Shown piece by piece: positions 7,397 through 16,224 of a DNA stretch of 34,336 bases (position 1 is its first letter; each line of letters opens with the position of its first letter). Made by a program: the position numbers and the translations under genes. The notes beneath the pieces are model-generated. The model was not told where the DNA came from, ran no database searches, and saw nothing but the letters and a program-made list of their open reading frames with translations. This stretch comes from Cardiobacteriaceae bacterium (GTDB taxonomy: Bacteria; Pseudomonadota; Gammaproteobacteria; Cardiobacteriales; Cardiobacteriaceae): assembly GCA_017934275.1 (NCBI GenBank), contig JAGBJT010000043.1, positions 1 to 34,336 of the forward strand, read 5' to 3'.

Positions 7397-7518
7397 ATTT
7401 GCGCATTTTTTTAGCAGTTTCGCAGATTTTTGCTTCAATTTTGTGCAAATTCATCACTTATTATTTTTATAACTCATTGATTTATAAAGAAAAAACTCTT
7501 GGCATAGACAAAACATAA

Positions 7519-7890
<372 letters not shown>

Positions 7891-7964
7891 CCTTTGCGCT
7901 TTTTTATTACACCATTAAATGAAAATTTTTATACCGTTATATGAATTTTTAAGGATTTTTAATT

Positions 7965-9212
7965 ATGAATACGGATATTATCGAGCTTAAATACTGCCTC
8001 GACAGTTTATATTTATTGCTGACGGGAGCACTGGTTTTTTGGATGGCAGCAGGTTTTACTATGCTGGAATCAGGAATGGTTCGAGCAAAAAACACCAGCG
8101 AAATTTTGACTAAAAATATTGGCATCTTTTGTATTGCAACTATTTGCTATTTTTTATTCGGATATGCTCTCGCATATAGCGAAAACCCACTTAATTCATT
8201 CCTGCCAAGTTTTAATTTTGGAGTTTCAATTCAGGATAATTCAATAGCTGATTTAACTAATAATGAAAAGCCTGATTCTTATTCAAAATTAAGCTTCTTT
8301 TTCTTTCAAATAGTATTTGTTGCAACCGCAATGAGTGTAGTTTCTGGTGCAATTGCCGAAAGAATGAAAATTTGGAGCTTTTTTATCTTCGCAATGGTTA
8401 TGACTAGTTTAATTTACCCCGTGCAATGTTATTGGAAGTGGGGAGGTGGCTTTTTAGATAAACTTGGATTTATTGATTACGCAGGTTCTGGTGTAGTACA
8501 TTTGTGTGGTGCAAGTGCGGCATTAGCAGGCGTTTTACTGCTCGGAGCAAGACGAGGAAAATATTCCCAATCGGGAAAAATTAACGCCATAGTCGGTGCA
8601 AATATGCCGTCAGTCGCGCTTGGCACTTGGATTTTATGGCTTGGTTGGCTTGGTTTTAACGGCGGAAGTCAGCTAATTATTTCGACCATAAATGATGCAA
8701 ATATCGTCGCCAAAGTTTTTTGCAACACCACAATTTCCGCCGCAGCAGGAGGTTTTGCAAGTAGCATTACCGCCAAAATCATAATGAAAAAATTAGACTT
8801 CACAATGCTTTGTAACGGCATTTTGGCAGGACTTGTAGCAATCACTGCAGCACCTGATACACCGACTTTATTTCAAGCTATGTTTATTGGTTTAATTTCT
8901 GGGGTCTTGGTGCTATTTTCAGTCTTATTTTTAGATAAATTAAAGCTTGATGACCCAGTTGGAGCAATTTCCGTGCACGGCACTTGTGGAATATGGGGAT
9001 TGATAGCTGTTATATTCAGTCAAGATGATAAATTACTTCCCCAAATTATCGGTATATTTTCTATTTTCAGTTTTGTATTTATTTCAAGCTTTATTGTTTG
9101 GTTTATTTTGAAAAAAACTATCGGAATTCGAGTAGAAGATTTTGTCGAACACGATGGAATTGATATTCACGAATGTGGAATAAATGCCTATCCTGAATTT
9201 GTGAAAATTTAA
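7965..9212 (+). CDS. amtB: Ammonium transporter AmtB
   Basis: 415 residues with about eleven hydrophobic segments and an N-out start. It conducts ammonium across the inner membrane as a trimer and is plugged by the P-II protein encoded 74 nt upstream. Visible: WMAAGFTMLESGMVRAKN, SGAIAERMK, and the twin pore histidines H179 (SGVVHLCGA) and H338 (ISVHGTCGIWG). The cytoplasmic tail VEDFVEHDGIDIHECGINAY is the P-II docking segment. The start is supported by aagg about 10 nt upstream. No N-terminal signal peptide like that of the E. coli protein is obvious; the chain begins near the first membrane helix. Confidence 0.95.
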   Translation: MNTDIIELKYCLDSLYLLLTGALVFWMAAGFTMLESGMVRAKNTSEILTKNIGIFCIATICYFLFGYALAYSENPLNSFLPSFNFGVSIQDNSIADLTNNEKPDSYSKLSFFFFQIVFVATAMSVVSGAIAERMKIWSFFIFAMVMTSLIYPVQCYWKWGGGFLDKLGFIDYAGSGVVHLCGASAALAGVLLLGARRGKYSQSGKINAIVGANMPSVALGTWILWLGWLGFNGGSQLIISTINDANIVAKVFCNTTISAAAGGFASSITAKIIMKKLDFTMLCNGILAGLVAITAAPDTPTLFQAMFIGLISGVLVLFSVLFLDKLKLDDPVGAISVHGTCGIWGLIAVIFSQDDKLLPQIIGIFSIFSFVFISSFIVWFILKKTIGIRVEDFVEHDGIDIHECGINAYPEFVKI

Positions 9213-9238
9213 CTTAATTCAACTTAAAAAAATATAAG

Positions 9239-9260
9239 AGCGGAATTTATTTCCGCTTTT
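9239..9260 (+). terminator. Terminator after amtB
   Basis: agcggaa / ttccgct stem with a tttat loop and a short T run, 26 nt after the amtB stop. It ends the glnK-amtB operon. Confidence 0.7.
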
Positions 9261-9353
9261 ATTGATTATTTATGCAATAAAAATCAACTCGATGCTATAA
9301 TTATTTTCACAAAAAAATACATTTTTTTCTTTACCAGCAATAGAGTTATAAGA

Positions 9354-10712
9354 ATGGAACAAGTTAATAAAATACTTTCAGATATTAGTTCATTTATTTG
9401 GGGACCACCGCTTCTAATTTTGCTAGTCGGAACGGGAATTTTTTTAACCTTTCGCCTTTTATTTTTACAGTTTCACGCTCTTCCTTTTGCCCTCAAACAA
9501 ACTTTTATCTCGCACGATAAACATAATCACGAAGGAGATGTGTCGCATTTTGCAGCACTAATGACGGCACTTTCCGCCACAATCGGCACGGGGAATATCG
9601 CAGGCGTTGCAACCGCCGTTGTTTTAGGCGGACCTGGCGCGGTATTTTGGATGTGGATAACCGCGCTCGTCGGAATGGCAACAAAATATGCCGAATGCTT
9701 ACTCGCGGTGAAATTCCGCACAACCAACAGCAAAGGCGAAATGTCAGGCGGTCCGATGTATTACATCGAAAACGGGCTCGGCAAAAATTGGAAATGGCTC
9801 GCGATTTTGTTCGCGCTTTTCGGAACACTCGCGAGTTTCGGTATCGGTTCTTCGGTGCAGGCAAATGCGGTCGCCAGCGCGGTTGAACAAAGTTTCGGCA
9901 TAAATACGGCAATTTGCGGCGCGACACTCACCGTTTTAACCGCAATCGTCGTGCTCGGTGGAATTAAATCGATTGCTCGGGCAGCTTCTATCATCGTGCC
10001 GTTAATGGCGATTTTTTATGTCGTCGGAGGAATAATAATTATCTCGCTGCATCTGGAATTAGTCGGCAAAGCATTTATGCTAATTGTCAATGATGCTTTT
10101 ACGGGACAAGCGGTTGAGGGCGCGGTTTTAGGAACTGCCGTGCGTTACGGTGTCGCCCGCGGATTATTTTCCAACGAAGCAGGTTTAGGCTCTGCGCCAA
10201 TTGCGGCGGCAGCGGCAAAAACCGATCACCCCGTCCGTCAAGCATTGGTTTCAATGACGGGAACTTTCCTCGACACCATCGTAGTTTGCTCAATCACAGG
10301 TCTGGTGCTGGTTATCGGTTACATTTCGGCGGAAAACTCTTTTGGAGAATTAAAAGGTGCGGCTTTAACCACGGCATATTTCAATAACTTAATGCCAGGT
10401 CCTGGCGGTTGGATTGTCGCTTTCGGTCTAATATTTTTCGCCTACTCAACAATTCTCGGCTGGTGCTATTACGGGGAAAAATGCGCAGGCTACCTTCTCG
10501 GTGAAAAAGCCGTGCTTCCTTACCGCATTATTTATACCCTCACGGTTATGGCAGGAGCAGTTTTAAGCCTCGATTTAGTCTGGAATTTAGCCGATATTTT
10601 TAACGGTCTAATGGCAATACCGAACTTAATTGCATTACTTCTACTATCAAATGTCGTTGCACGCGAGACAAAAGATTTTGTCAAACGCCGTAGAACTGGT
10701 GAGTTGTATTAA
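9354..10712 (+). CDS. Sodium:alanine/glycine symporter, AGCS family
   Basis: 452 residues with roughly ten or eleven hydrophobic segments, normal for the family. It imports alanine or glycine with sodium across the inner membrane. Visible family blocks: SATIGTGNIAGVATAVVLGG, GPGAVFWMWITALVGMATKY, ARGLFSNEAGLGSAPIAAAA, TGTFLDTIVVCSITGLVLV and the late FAYSTILGWCYYGEKC. It stands alone between two terminators/repeats, although amtB upstream suggests a small nitrogen-uptake neighbourhood. The substrate cannot be fixed to Ala, Gly or Gln from sequence alone. Confidence 0.93.
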   Translation: MEQVNKILSDISSFIWGPPLLILLVGTGIFLTFRLLFLQFHALPFALKQTFISHDKHNHEGDVSHFAALMTALSATIGTGNIAGVATAVVLGGPGAVFWMWITALVGMATKYAECLLAVKFRTTNSKGEMSGGPMYYIENGLGKNWKWLAILFALFGTLASFGIGSSVQANAVASAVEQSFGINTAICGATLTVLTAIVVLGGIKSIARAASIIVPLMAIFYVVGGIIIISLHLELVGKAFMLIVNDAFTGQAVEGAVLGTAVRYGVARGLFSNEAGLGSAPIAAAAAKTDHPVRQALVSMTGTFLDTIVVCSITGLVLVIGYISAENSFGELKGAALTTAYFNNLMPGPGGWIVAFGLIFFAYSTILGWCYYGEKCAGYLLGEKAVLPYRIIYTLTVMAGAVLSLDLVWNLADIFNGLMAIPNLIALLLLSNVVARETKDFVKRRRTGELY

Positions 10713-10733
10713 ATTTGTATAAATTAGCAATAT

Positions 10734-10836
10734 TAGTCGTTCCACTTCAAAATAATACTGCGTTGGCTTCGCCTCGCCGTATTGGGCATACTGTCTTCGG
10801 CTCGCCGCCTTGTCTTATTTTGAATTGAAACGACTA
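10734..10836 (+). mobile_element. Correia-like element, copy 3
   Basis: 103 bp, nearly identical to copy 1 (cgttggcttcgcctcgccgtatt, cttcggctcgccgccttgtc). The right side has TA (10837-10838). The left junction reads tatTAGTCG, with one extra T compared with the other copies, so the left TA is displaced by one base. It sits in the short gap between the symporter and coaD. Confidence 0.8.
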
Positions 10837-10846
10837 TACTTTTGAC

Positions 10847-10869
10847 AGGAGCGCAGACCGCTCCTTTTT
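10847..10869 (+). terminator. Terminator before coaD
   Basis: aggagcg / cgctcct stem with a cagac loop and a T run. It follows the mobile element and probably ends symporter transcription, leaving coaD to its own promoter. Confidence 0.7.
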
Positions 10870-10896
10870 ATTTTTCACCGTAAAAGGAAACGACAA

Positions 10897-11394
10897 ATGC
10901 AAAAAGCAATTTTTCCAGGAACTTTCGACCCACCTACCGTCGGACATCAAGATTTAATCCGCCGCGCTGGAAAATTAAGCGATTTTTTGTATCTCTCCGT
11001 CGCACAAGCGCATCACAAAAAAACACTTTTTACATTAGAAGAACGAAAAAAAATGCTGGAACTAACCGCCGCGGAAGTATTAGAGAAAAATAAATTCACG
11101 GTGATTACATTTGACGGACTTTTGATTGATTTATGTCGCAAATTGCAAACAAATGTCGTAATCCGCGGACTGCGCGACAGCCGCGATTTTGAATATGAAC
11201 GGCGCATCGGAGGAGTAAATCAAATTATGTTCGAGGAATTTGAAACGGTTTATCTGCAAAGTTACGGAAATACCGCCAGCATTTCTTCCGAAATTCTCCG
11301 CGAAGTCATAAAACTAAACGGCAATACGGAAAAACTTCTGCCAAAAAGCATTACAGATTTTGTGCGAGAAAAAATAATCAATAAAACGGCATAA
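10897..11394 (+). CDS. coaD: Phosphopantetheine adenylyltransferase
   Basis: 165 residues, the usual length, with aaagga 8 nt upstream. It joins ATP and 4'-phosphopantetheine to give dephospho-CoA, the penultimate step of CoA synthesis. Visible: the nucleotidyltransferase signature PGTFDPPTVGH (T14, H17), HKKTLFTLEERKKML, VIRGLRDSRDFEYE (phosphopantetheine/ATP site) and the second signature ISSEILREV. The common FDPiTnGH has become FDPPTVGH and the usual SFISS segment reads TASISS; both are conservative. The terminator after it is shared with isocitrate lyase arriving from the opposite strand. Confidence 0.95.
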   Translation: MQKAIFPGTFDPPTVGHQDLIRRAGKLSDFLYLSVAQAHHKKTLFTLEERKKMLELTAAEVLEKNKFTVITFDGLLIDLCRKLQTNVVIRGLRDSRDFEYERRIGGVNQIMFEEFETVYLQSYGNTASISSEILREVIKLNGNTEKLLPKSITDFVREKIINKTA

Positions 11395-11397
11395 AAA

Positions 11398-11422
11398 AAC
11401 GCCCTCTTCAAAGAGAGCGTTT
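11398..11422. terminator. Bidirectional terminator between convergent coaD and aceA
   Basis: aacgccctct / agagagcgtt stem with one C-A mismatch and a short loop, A-run on the left and T-run on the right. It can serve both converging transcripts. Confidence 0.65.
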
Positions 11423-11446
11423 TCGGTTTCAGATAACTTCAACTAA

Positions 11447-13030
11447 TTAGTCGAATTGATGAGAGGTGTTATCTTTACCAGCGGCTTTCAGAGCGGCTGC
11501 ACCAGCGAAGTATTCTTTGTGGTTATCGCCAATATCTGAACCTGCCATGTTTTGGTGTTTAACAGTTGCCAATCCGTTGCGAATTTCGCGGCGTTGAACA
11601 CCTGCAACATACGCCAACATTCCCAAATCACCGAAGTAACCTTTTGCCAAGTCGTCTGTTGATAACGCTGCGGTGTGGTAAGTCGGCAAGGTAATCAAGT
11701 GATGGAAAATGCCTGCACGAGCGGAAGCGTCTTTTTGGAAAGAACGGATTTTCTCATCTGCGGCTTTGGATAATTCGCTGTCGTCATATTCCGCACTCAT
11801 CAAGTTGTTTTCGTCATAAGCGGAAACATCTTTACCTTCTGCTTTCCAAGCTTCAAACACTTGTTTGCGGAAATTCAAAGTCCAGTTGAAAGATGGGCTG
11901 TTGTTGTATACCAATTTAGCGTTTGGAATAACTTTGCGGATTTGATCCATCATGCCAGCAATTTGTTCTACATGAGGTTTTTCGGTTTCAATCCACAACA
12001 AGTCGGCACCGTTTTGTAAAGAGTGAATGCAGTCCATAACTACGCGATCAACGCCTGAACCTTTCTTGAATTGGAACAAGCCGCTTTGCAATTTGGTTGG
12101 GCGAATAACTTTACCAGCGGTTTTAACAATAACATCACCTGGTTTGATTTGTGATAAATCGGTTACTTCTTCGCCGTCCAAGAAACTGTTGTAACGGTCG
12201 CCAATATCGCCTTCCTTGCTTGACACTGCGATTTGTTTAGTTAAACCTGCACCCAAAGAGTCAGTGCGAGCAACGATTACACCGTCATCAACGCCCAATT
12301 CCAAGAATGCGTAACGAACTGCATTGATTTTCGCGATGAAATCATCGTGAGGAATAGTTACTTTACCGTCTTGGTGTCCGCATTGTTTCTCGTCCGCCAC
12401 TTGGTTTTCGATTTGAATCGCACATGCACCTGCTTCAATCATTTTTTTAGCAAGTAAGTAAGTTGCTTCAACATTACCGAAACCTGCGTCAATGTCAGCG
12501 ATGATTGGCACAATGTGAGTTTGGAAGTTGTCGATTTGATCCAAGATTTCTTTTTCTTTGGCAGCGTCTTTGTCTTCACGAGCTTTATCCAAAGCGGTGA
12601 ATAACAAGTCTAATTCACGAGCATCTGCTTGTTTCAAGAAAGTGTAGATTTCTTCAATCAAATCAGCCACAACGGTTTTTTCGTGCATAGATTGGTCAGG
12701 CAAAGGACCGAATTTAGAACGAGTGCCAGCAACCATCCAGCCTGAAAGATATAAATAACGGCGTTCGGTTGATTTGAAATGTTTTTTAATTGAAATCAAT
12801 TTTTGTTGAGCGACAAAACCGTGCCAGCAACCCAAAGATTGGGTGTATTTAGAAGTATCTTTGTCGTATTCAGCCATATCACGACGCATAATCGCGGCGG
12901 TATATTTAGCAATATCTAAACCTGTTTTGAAACGGTTTTGCAAACGCATACGAGCGGCAAATTCTGGGTTGTAATTACCAATTGCTTTTGAAGCTTCTTT
13001 AATAGCTTCGCTGTATTTCAATGAAGTCAT
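11447..13030 (-). CDS. aceA: Isocitrate lyase, long (about 530-residue) class
   Basis: 527 residues; ATG at 13030 has aggat 8 nt upstream. It cleaves isocitrate to succinate and glyoxylate, opening the glyoxylate shunt for growth on acetate or fatty acids. Visible: the catalytic-loop motif DEKQCGHQDGKV (Cys217), IVPIIADIDAGFGNVEATYL (metal site), GVIVARTDSLGAG, LLWIETEKPHVEQI and YNNSPSFNW. KQCGH in place of the KKCGH of the E. coli enzyme, plus the length, put it in the Pseudomonas/Acinetobacter-type subfamily. It is a lone gene between terminators; no malate synthase is in the window. Confidence 0.95.
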   Translation of the reverse strand: MTSLKYSEAIKEASKAIGNYNPEFAARMRLQNRFKTGLDIAKYTAAIMRRDMAEYDKDTSKYTQSLGCWHGFVAQQKLISIKKHFKSTERRYLYLSGWMVAGTRSKFGPLPDQSMHEKTVVADLIEEIYTFLKQADARELDLLFTALDKAREDKDAAKEKEILDQIDNFQTHIVPIIADIDAGFGNVEATYLLAKKMIEAGACAIQIENQVADEKQCGHQDGKVTIPHDDFIAKINAVRYAFLELGVDDGVIVARTDSLGAGLTKQIAVSSKEGDIGDRYNSFLDGEEVTDLSQIKPGDVIVKTAGKVIRPTKLQSGLFQFKKGSGVDRVVMDCIHSLQNGADLLWIETEKPHVEQIAGMMDQIRKVIPNAKLVYNNSPSFNWTLNFRKQVFEAWKAEGKDVSAYDENNLMSAEYDDSELSKAADEKIRSFQKDASARAGIFHHLITLPTYHTAALSTDDLAKGYFGDLGMLAYVAGVQRREIRNGLATVKHQNMAGSDIGDNHKEYFAGAAALKAAGKDNTSHQFD

Positions 13031-13210
13031 TGTTAAATCCTATATATCAGAAATGGTGAAAAGTAACGCAAGCAATATTAACGCAGTAGATATTATCCTT
13101 GCTTAATATCGCAAACATTACGGCAGCGGATTATACATATTTTTCCAAAATCAAACAGAAAAACATTTAGTTTTCCGTTATTTTCTGTTGCATTTTTACC
13201 GCAAGGCATA

Positions 13211-13240
13211 AAAAAACCACAGCCGTAACTGTGGTTTTTT
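13211..13240. terminator. Terminator in the aceA-fba interval
   Basis: Strong 12-bp stem aaaaaaccacag / ctgtggtttttt with a 6-nt loop. In the minus direction it would end the aldolase transcript about 155 nt after its stop codon. Confidence 0.7.
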
Positions 13241-13250
13241 TAATTAACAA

Positions 13251-13377
13251 TAGGGCGCATCTAAAAATTCATTTTTTACCGCTCTCCGAAAAGAAAAAGA
13301 GAGGGGCTTGTGGGGCGGCTGCCCCACTCCCCGCTTTTTTGAATTTGCAAATCAACCGTCAAATATCAATTTTTAGA
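13251..13377. mobile_element. Degenerate copy of the AGGGCGCATC element
   Basis: It begins tagggcgcatctaaaaattc, the same end as at 5482, but the right side (caatttttagac) lacks the matching GATGCGCCCT end. It encloses a 7-bp GC hairpin gtggggc / gccccac at 13310-13327. With the terminator at 13211 this accounts for most of the gene-free 13031-13393; the remainder (13031-13200) is the AT-rich aceA leader with nothing I can name. Confidence 0.45.
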
Positions 13378-13393
13378 CAAACCCAATAAATAA

Positions 13394-14473
13394 TTACAGA
13401 ACATCACGACAATTCAAATCATCAAATGCTTGTTCGAGCCGTGCGGAAATTCCCTCTTCCATTTTGCGCAACCAAACTCTTGGGTCGTAATATTTTTTAT
13501 TCGGAGCATCTTCGCCTTCTGGATTACCGAGTTGTCCTTGCAAATAATCTTTCTTCTCGTTGTAGAACTTCAAAATACCTTCCCAAGCTGCCCATTGCGT
13601 GTCGGTATCGATATTCATTTTGACTACACCGTAAGAAATTGCCTCACGAATTTCTTCGCGACTAGAACCTGAACCGCCGTGGAAAACCAAATCCAGCGGA
13701 TTCGCCGATAAACCGCGTTCTTTGGCAACAAATTCCTGAGAACGACCCAAAATTGACGGAGTTAATTTCACATTGCCAGGCTTATAAACTCCGTGCACAT
13801 TCCCGAATGCCGCCGCAACCGTAAAGCGGTTCGAAATCGGAGAAAGTTGGTCATAGACATATAAAACATCAGACGGTTGCGTATAAAGCCGTGCGTTATC
13901 AACTCCCGTGTTATCAACACCGTCTTCTTCACCGCCCGTAACCCCGATTTCAATTTCCAAAGTCAAGCCGATTTTGCTCATTCTTTCAAGATATTTACGG
14001 CAAGTTGCGAGATTTTCTTCCATCGGATCAGCTGATAAATCAATCATATGAGAGGAAAACAGCGGTTTACCCGTGTGTTCGAAATGCCGTTCGTTAGCTT
14101 CGAGCATTCCATCAATCCAAGGCAGCAATTTTTTCGCGGCGTGGTCGGTATGCACAATTACAGGAATTCCATATTCTTCGGCTACCGCGTGGCAATGCCG
14201 TGCTGCCGCAATCGCACCGATAACATCAGGACGCGCACCGCTTGCTGGTTTGAGACCTTTTCCCGCATAAAACGCACTACCGCCGTTTGAAAATTGCACG
14301 ATGATTGGCGTGCGGATACGGGCAGCGGTTTCGAGTGCCGCATTGATTGAATCAGAACCAACACAGTTCATCGCAGGAATCGCAAATTTATTTTCTTTCG
14401 CAAACGCAAAAATCTTTTGCACATCATCGCCCACAACTACACCTGGACGGACTATATCAAGTAGTTTTGCCAT
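13394..14473 (-). CDS. fbaA: Fructose-bisphosphate aldolase, class II (FbaA type)
   Basis: 359 residues, matching the E. coli enzyme along its whole length. It interconverts fructose-1,6-bisphosphate with dihydroxyacetone phosphate and glyceraldehyde-3-phosphate. Visible: MNCVGSDSINAALETAARI, the zinc/catalytic segment VIVHTDHAAKKLLPW, the second metal site LEIEIGVTGGEEDGVDNTG, VHGVYKPGNVKLTP, FHGGSGSSREEI, VVKMNIDTDTQWA and the C-terminal PNKKYYDPRVWLRK. The ATG at 14473 has aggaaat about 8 nt upstream. Monocistronic. The enzyme serves both glycolysis and the gluconeogenic flow that could feed the nearby glycogen genes. Confidence 0.96.
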   Translation of the reverse strand: MAKLLDIVRPGVVVGDDVQKIFAFAKENKFAIPAMNCVGSDSINAALETAARIRTPIIVQFSNGGSAFYAGKGLKPASGARPDVIGAIAAARHCHAVAEEYGIPVIVHTDHAAKKLLPWIDGMLEANERHFEHTGKPLFSSHMIDLSADPMEENLATCRKYLERMSKIGLTLEIEIGVTGGEEDGVDNTGVDNARLYTQPSDVLYVYDQLSPISNRFTVAAAFGNVHGVYKPGNVKLTPSILGRSQEFVAKERGLSANPLDLVFHGGSGSSREEIREAISYGVVKMNIDTDTQWAAWEGILKFYNEKKDYLQGQLGNPEGEDAPNKKYYDPRVWLRKMEEGISARLEQAFDDLNCRDVL

Positions 14474-14784
14474 AGTTATTTCCTCTTTGTTTAGCTAGAA
14501 ATGAATGAAATAAAACGAAAAATAAAGATATACGCAAAAATCCTGCAAAGGATTAGCAGGCTATTTTCACGGTTGAGATAATAAAGAAATATATAAATTT
14601 TTATTGCGGTCTCAAAAATTACAAATGAGAAAAATTCCACAGAATTTCAATTAAAACGCAAAAATGTTGCATTGCAGCAAAAGACGAAATATTGCGTTTT
14701 TTGCTCATTTTTCTAGAAAATATCGTTGATTTTATTGAAAATTCATAAATAACAACAAAAAGAATACAAAATAAAACAAAAAAC

Positions 14785-14812
14785 TTGACGCATTGCAACA
14801 AAACTATATAAT
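14785..14812 (+). promoter_or_regulatory. Consensus sigma-70 promoter in the fbaA / glgA-operon interval
   Basis: TTGACG at 14785-14790, a 16-nt spacer, and a perfect TATAAT at 14807-14812, followed by a GC-rich start region (gcccgcca). No gene follows on this strand before the terminator at 14865-14892, so it most likely drives a short RNA. Confidence 0.7.
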
Positions 14813-14818
14813 GCCCGC

Positions 14819-14892
14819 CACATCATCGATGTTATCTCCTCTATATCCTCCTTTGGTGGTTGTTAGCCTGCTTTAATTAGCGGGCTTTTTTT
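14819..14892 (+). ncRNA. Candidate small regulatory RNA with CU-rich anti-Shine-Dalgarno segments
   Basis: Predicted transcript of about 74 nt between a consensus promoter (14785-14812) and an intrinsic terminator (stem agcctgc / gcgggct with one G-U pair, then seven T). It contains a small hairpin acatc-atc-gatgt near 14820-14832, then an apparently unpaired tatctcctctatatcctcc and tttggtgg segment. cctccttt equals the 16S anti-Shine-Dalgarno core and could pair with ribosome-binding sites. No open frame of note lies inside. The design recalls the Neisseria sibling sRNAs (NmsR/RcoF), which silence central-carbon genes through CU-rich loops; that link is inference. The remaining gene-free 14474-14784 is AT-rich, presumably the fbaA promoter region. 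Confidence 0.55.
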
Positions 14893-14938
14893 ATGCCCAT
14901 CTGCAAAACAATACACAACAAACAAATTAGGCATAAAA

Positions 14939-14959
14939 AACGCGGATAAAAAATCCGCG
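14939..14959 (-). terminator. Terminator of the glgA-exported protein transcript
   Basis: aacgcggat / atccgcgtt with a short A-rich loop. Read on the minus strand it ends in TTTTTT. It lies just after the stop codon of the 414-residue gene. Confidence 0.7.
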
Positions 14960-14979
14960 TTCTTCAAATCAATTTATTT

Positions 14980-16224
14980 TTACGGTATTGAATATGTGCA
15001 GAACTCACCGTTAATTTTGTGCTGATGACATTCTTTTTTGGTGGATTTTTCCCGTAAATTTTCTGCCTCTTTCAACGCTTTTTCGACAAAAAAATTAACA
15101 TCGGAAAATTGCAAAAGTCCATACTCTGGCTCGCCATTTTTTCCCCTCTTTTGATTTTGCCAAGATAAAAATTCATCGTTTGAATAAGCGGAATTTACCG
15201 CAATCATTTCTTCATTATTTACATTCTTATCGCCGTAATAAGCAATTGTTCCATCTTTATTCAAAATATAACTAACCGTCTTTTTATTTTCTCCCCTCTT
15301 TTCATTATTTAAGCTATAAACCGAGCTTTCTGCTAATAATATTTTTCCATCACGGAAATAAATATTGAAGTTATATGTAATATTTTTACCATCTTTGCTT
15401 GGAATTTCGAAGTTATAAAACAAAGTTAGCGGTTGATTTTTAGCATCAAAACTCATTATTAAAGATGGGTTTTTATACTCTGTTACATCTTGAATTTCAT
15501 ATAACGGTGCAATATTTTCCCATTTGTAATTAGTTGTATTTTTGATTTTATAAATATTATAAGAATATGCCAAAACTTTATTCGGTTCAACATCAGTATT
15601 TACCGCGATATTTTTTGTTTTTTTTAATAATTCCTTTGCTTCTAACTCACAAATCCTGCAATTTTTATATTCACCTTCTATTCTTTTTCCTTCCTCTCCT
15701 GGCTTATAAAAACTAAGCTCTCCGTTCTTAAAATAATATTGTTCCGAAACTGGCGGCTTGCTAACAAAAGCTGCGAATAATTCCTCATCAATAAAATAGT
15801 ATTGTGTATAGCCATCAAATTTGTCTTCATTATTAAATTGTGTTGCTGAAATTTTTACAACTTTGTCATCAAGCAAGATATATTCCAGCTCTCTTACCGT
15901 ATTATTATTCCTCTCTCGCCTGTGAATTTTCTCCCCTCTAAATGACAACATTTCCAATTGCATTATCATTTTGCCAATATCTTCTTTTTTCCAATTTTTA
16001 TCTAATTTTATTTCCCCTGTTAGGTCCAATTCTTCCCTTAATGGACGAAGTTTTTCAGCCTCCATTTGCATTTGTAATGCCGCCCGTTCCTGTGGAGACA
16101 TAGACAATACTTCGTTTAATTTGTCTATTGAAACAACTTTTATTGTTGTAGTTGCATTATTTTCTGCTTCTTCTGCCAAAACACTACAACTTAAAAACAA
16201 AGCAATCAATAAGCGTATTTTCAC
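14980..16224 (-). CDS. Exported protein of unknown function, translationally coupled to glgA
   Basis: 414 residues starting at a GTG whose last bases overlap the glgA stop (GTGA), so it is translated by coupling. The N-terminus MKIRLLIALFLSCSVLAEEA is a signal peptide with likely cleavage after VLA; LFLSC is a poor lipobox. The mature part is hydrophilic, Lys/Glu/Asn-rich, with repeated YYF, NGELSFYKP and DGTIAYYGD-like segments that suggest beta-rich, MORN-like character, and a CRIC pair. I recognise no family. A periplasmic or surface protein locked to glycogen synthase is odd, because glycogen is cytoplasmic. In Pasteurellaceae-type clusters glgP sits at this place. Base use is AT-rich like the neighbours. 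Confidence 0.7.
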   Translation of the reverse strand: MKIRLLIALFLSCSVLAEEAENNATTTIKVVSIDKLNEVLSMSPQERAALQMQMEAEKLRPLREELDLTGEIKLDKNWKKEDIGKMIMQLEMLSFRGEKIHRRERNNNTVRELEYILLDDKVVKISATQFNNEDKFDGYTQYYFIDEELFAAFVSKPPVSEQYYFKNGELSFYKPGEEGKRIEGEYKNCRICELEAKELLKKTKNIAVNTDVEPNKVLAYSYNIYKIKNTTNYKWENIAPLYEIQDVTEYKNPSLIMSFDAKNQPLTLFYNFEIPSKDGKNITYNFNIYFRDGKILLAESSVYSLNNEKRGENKKTVSYILNKDGTIAYYGDKNVNNEEMIAVNSAYSNDEFLSWQNQKRGKNGEPEYGLLQFSDVNFFVEKALKEAENLREKSTKKECHQHKINGEFCTYSIP

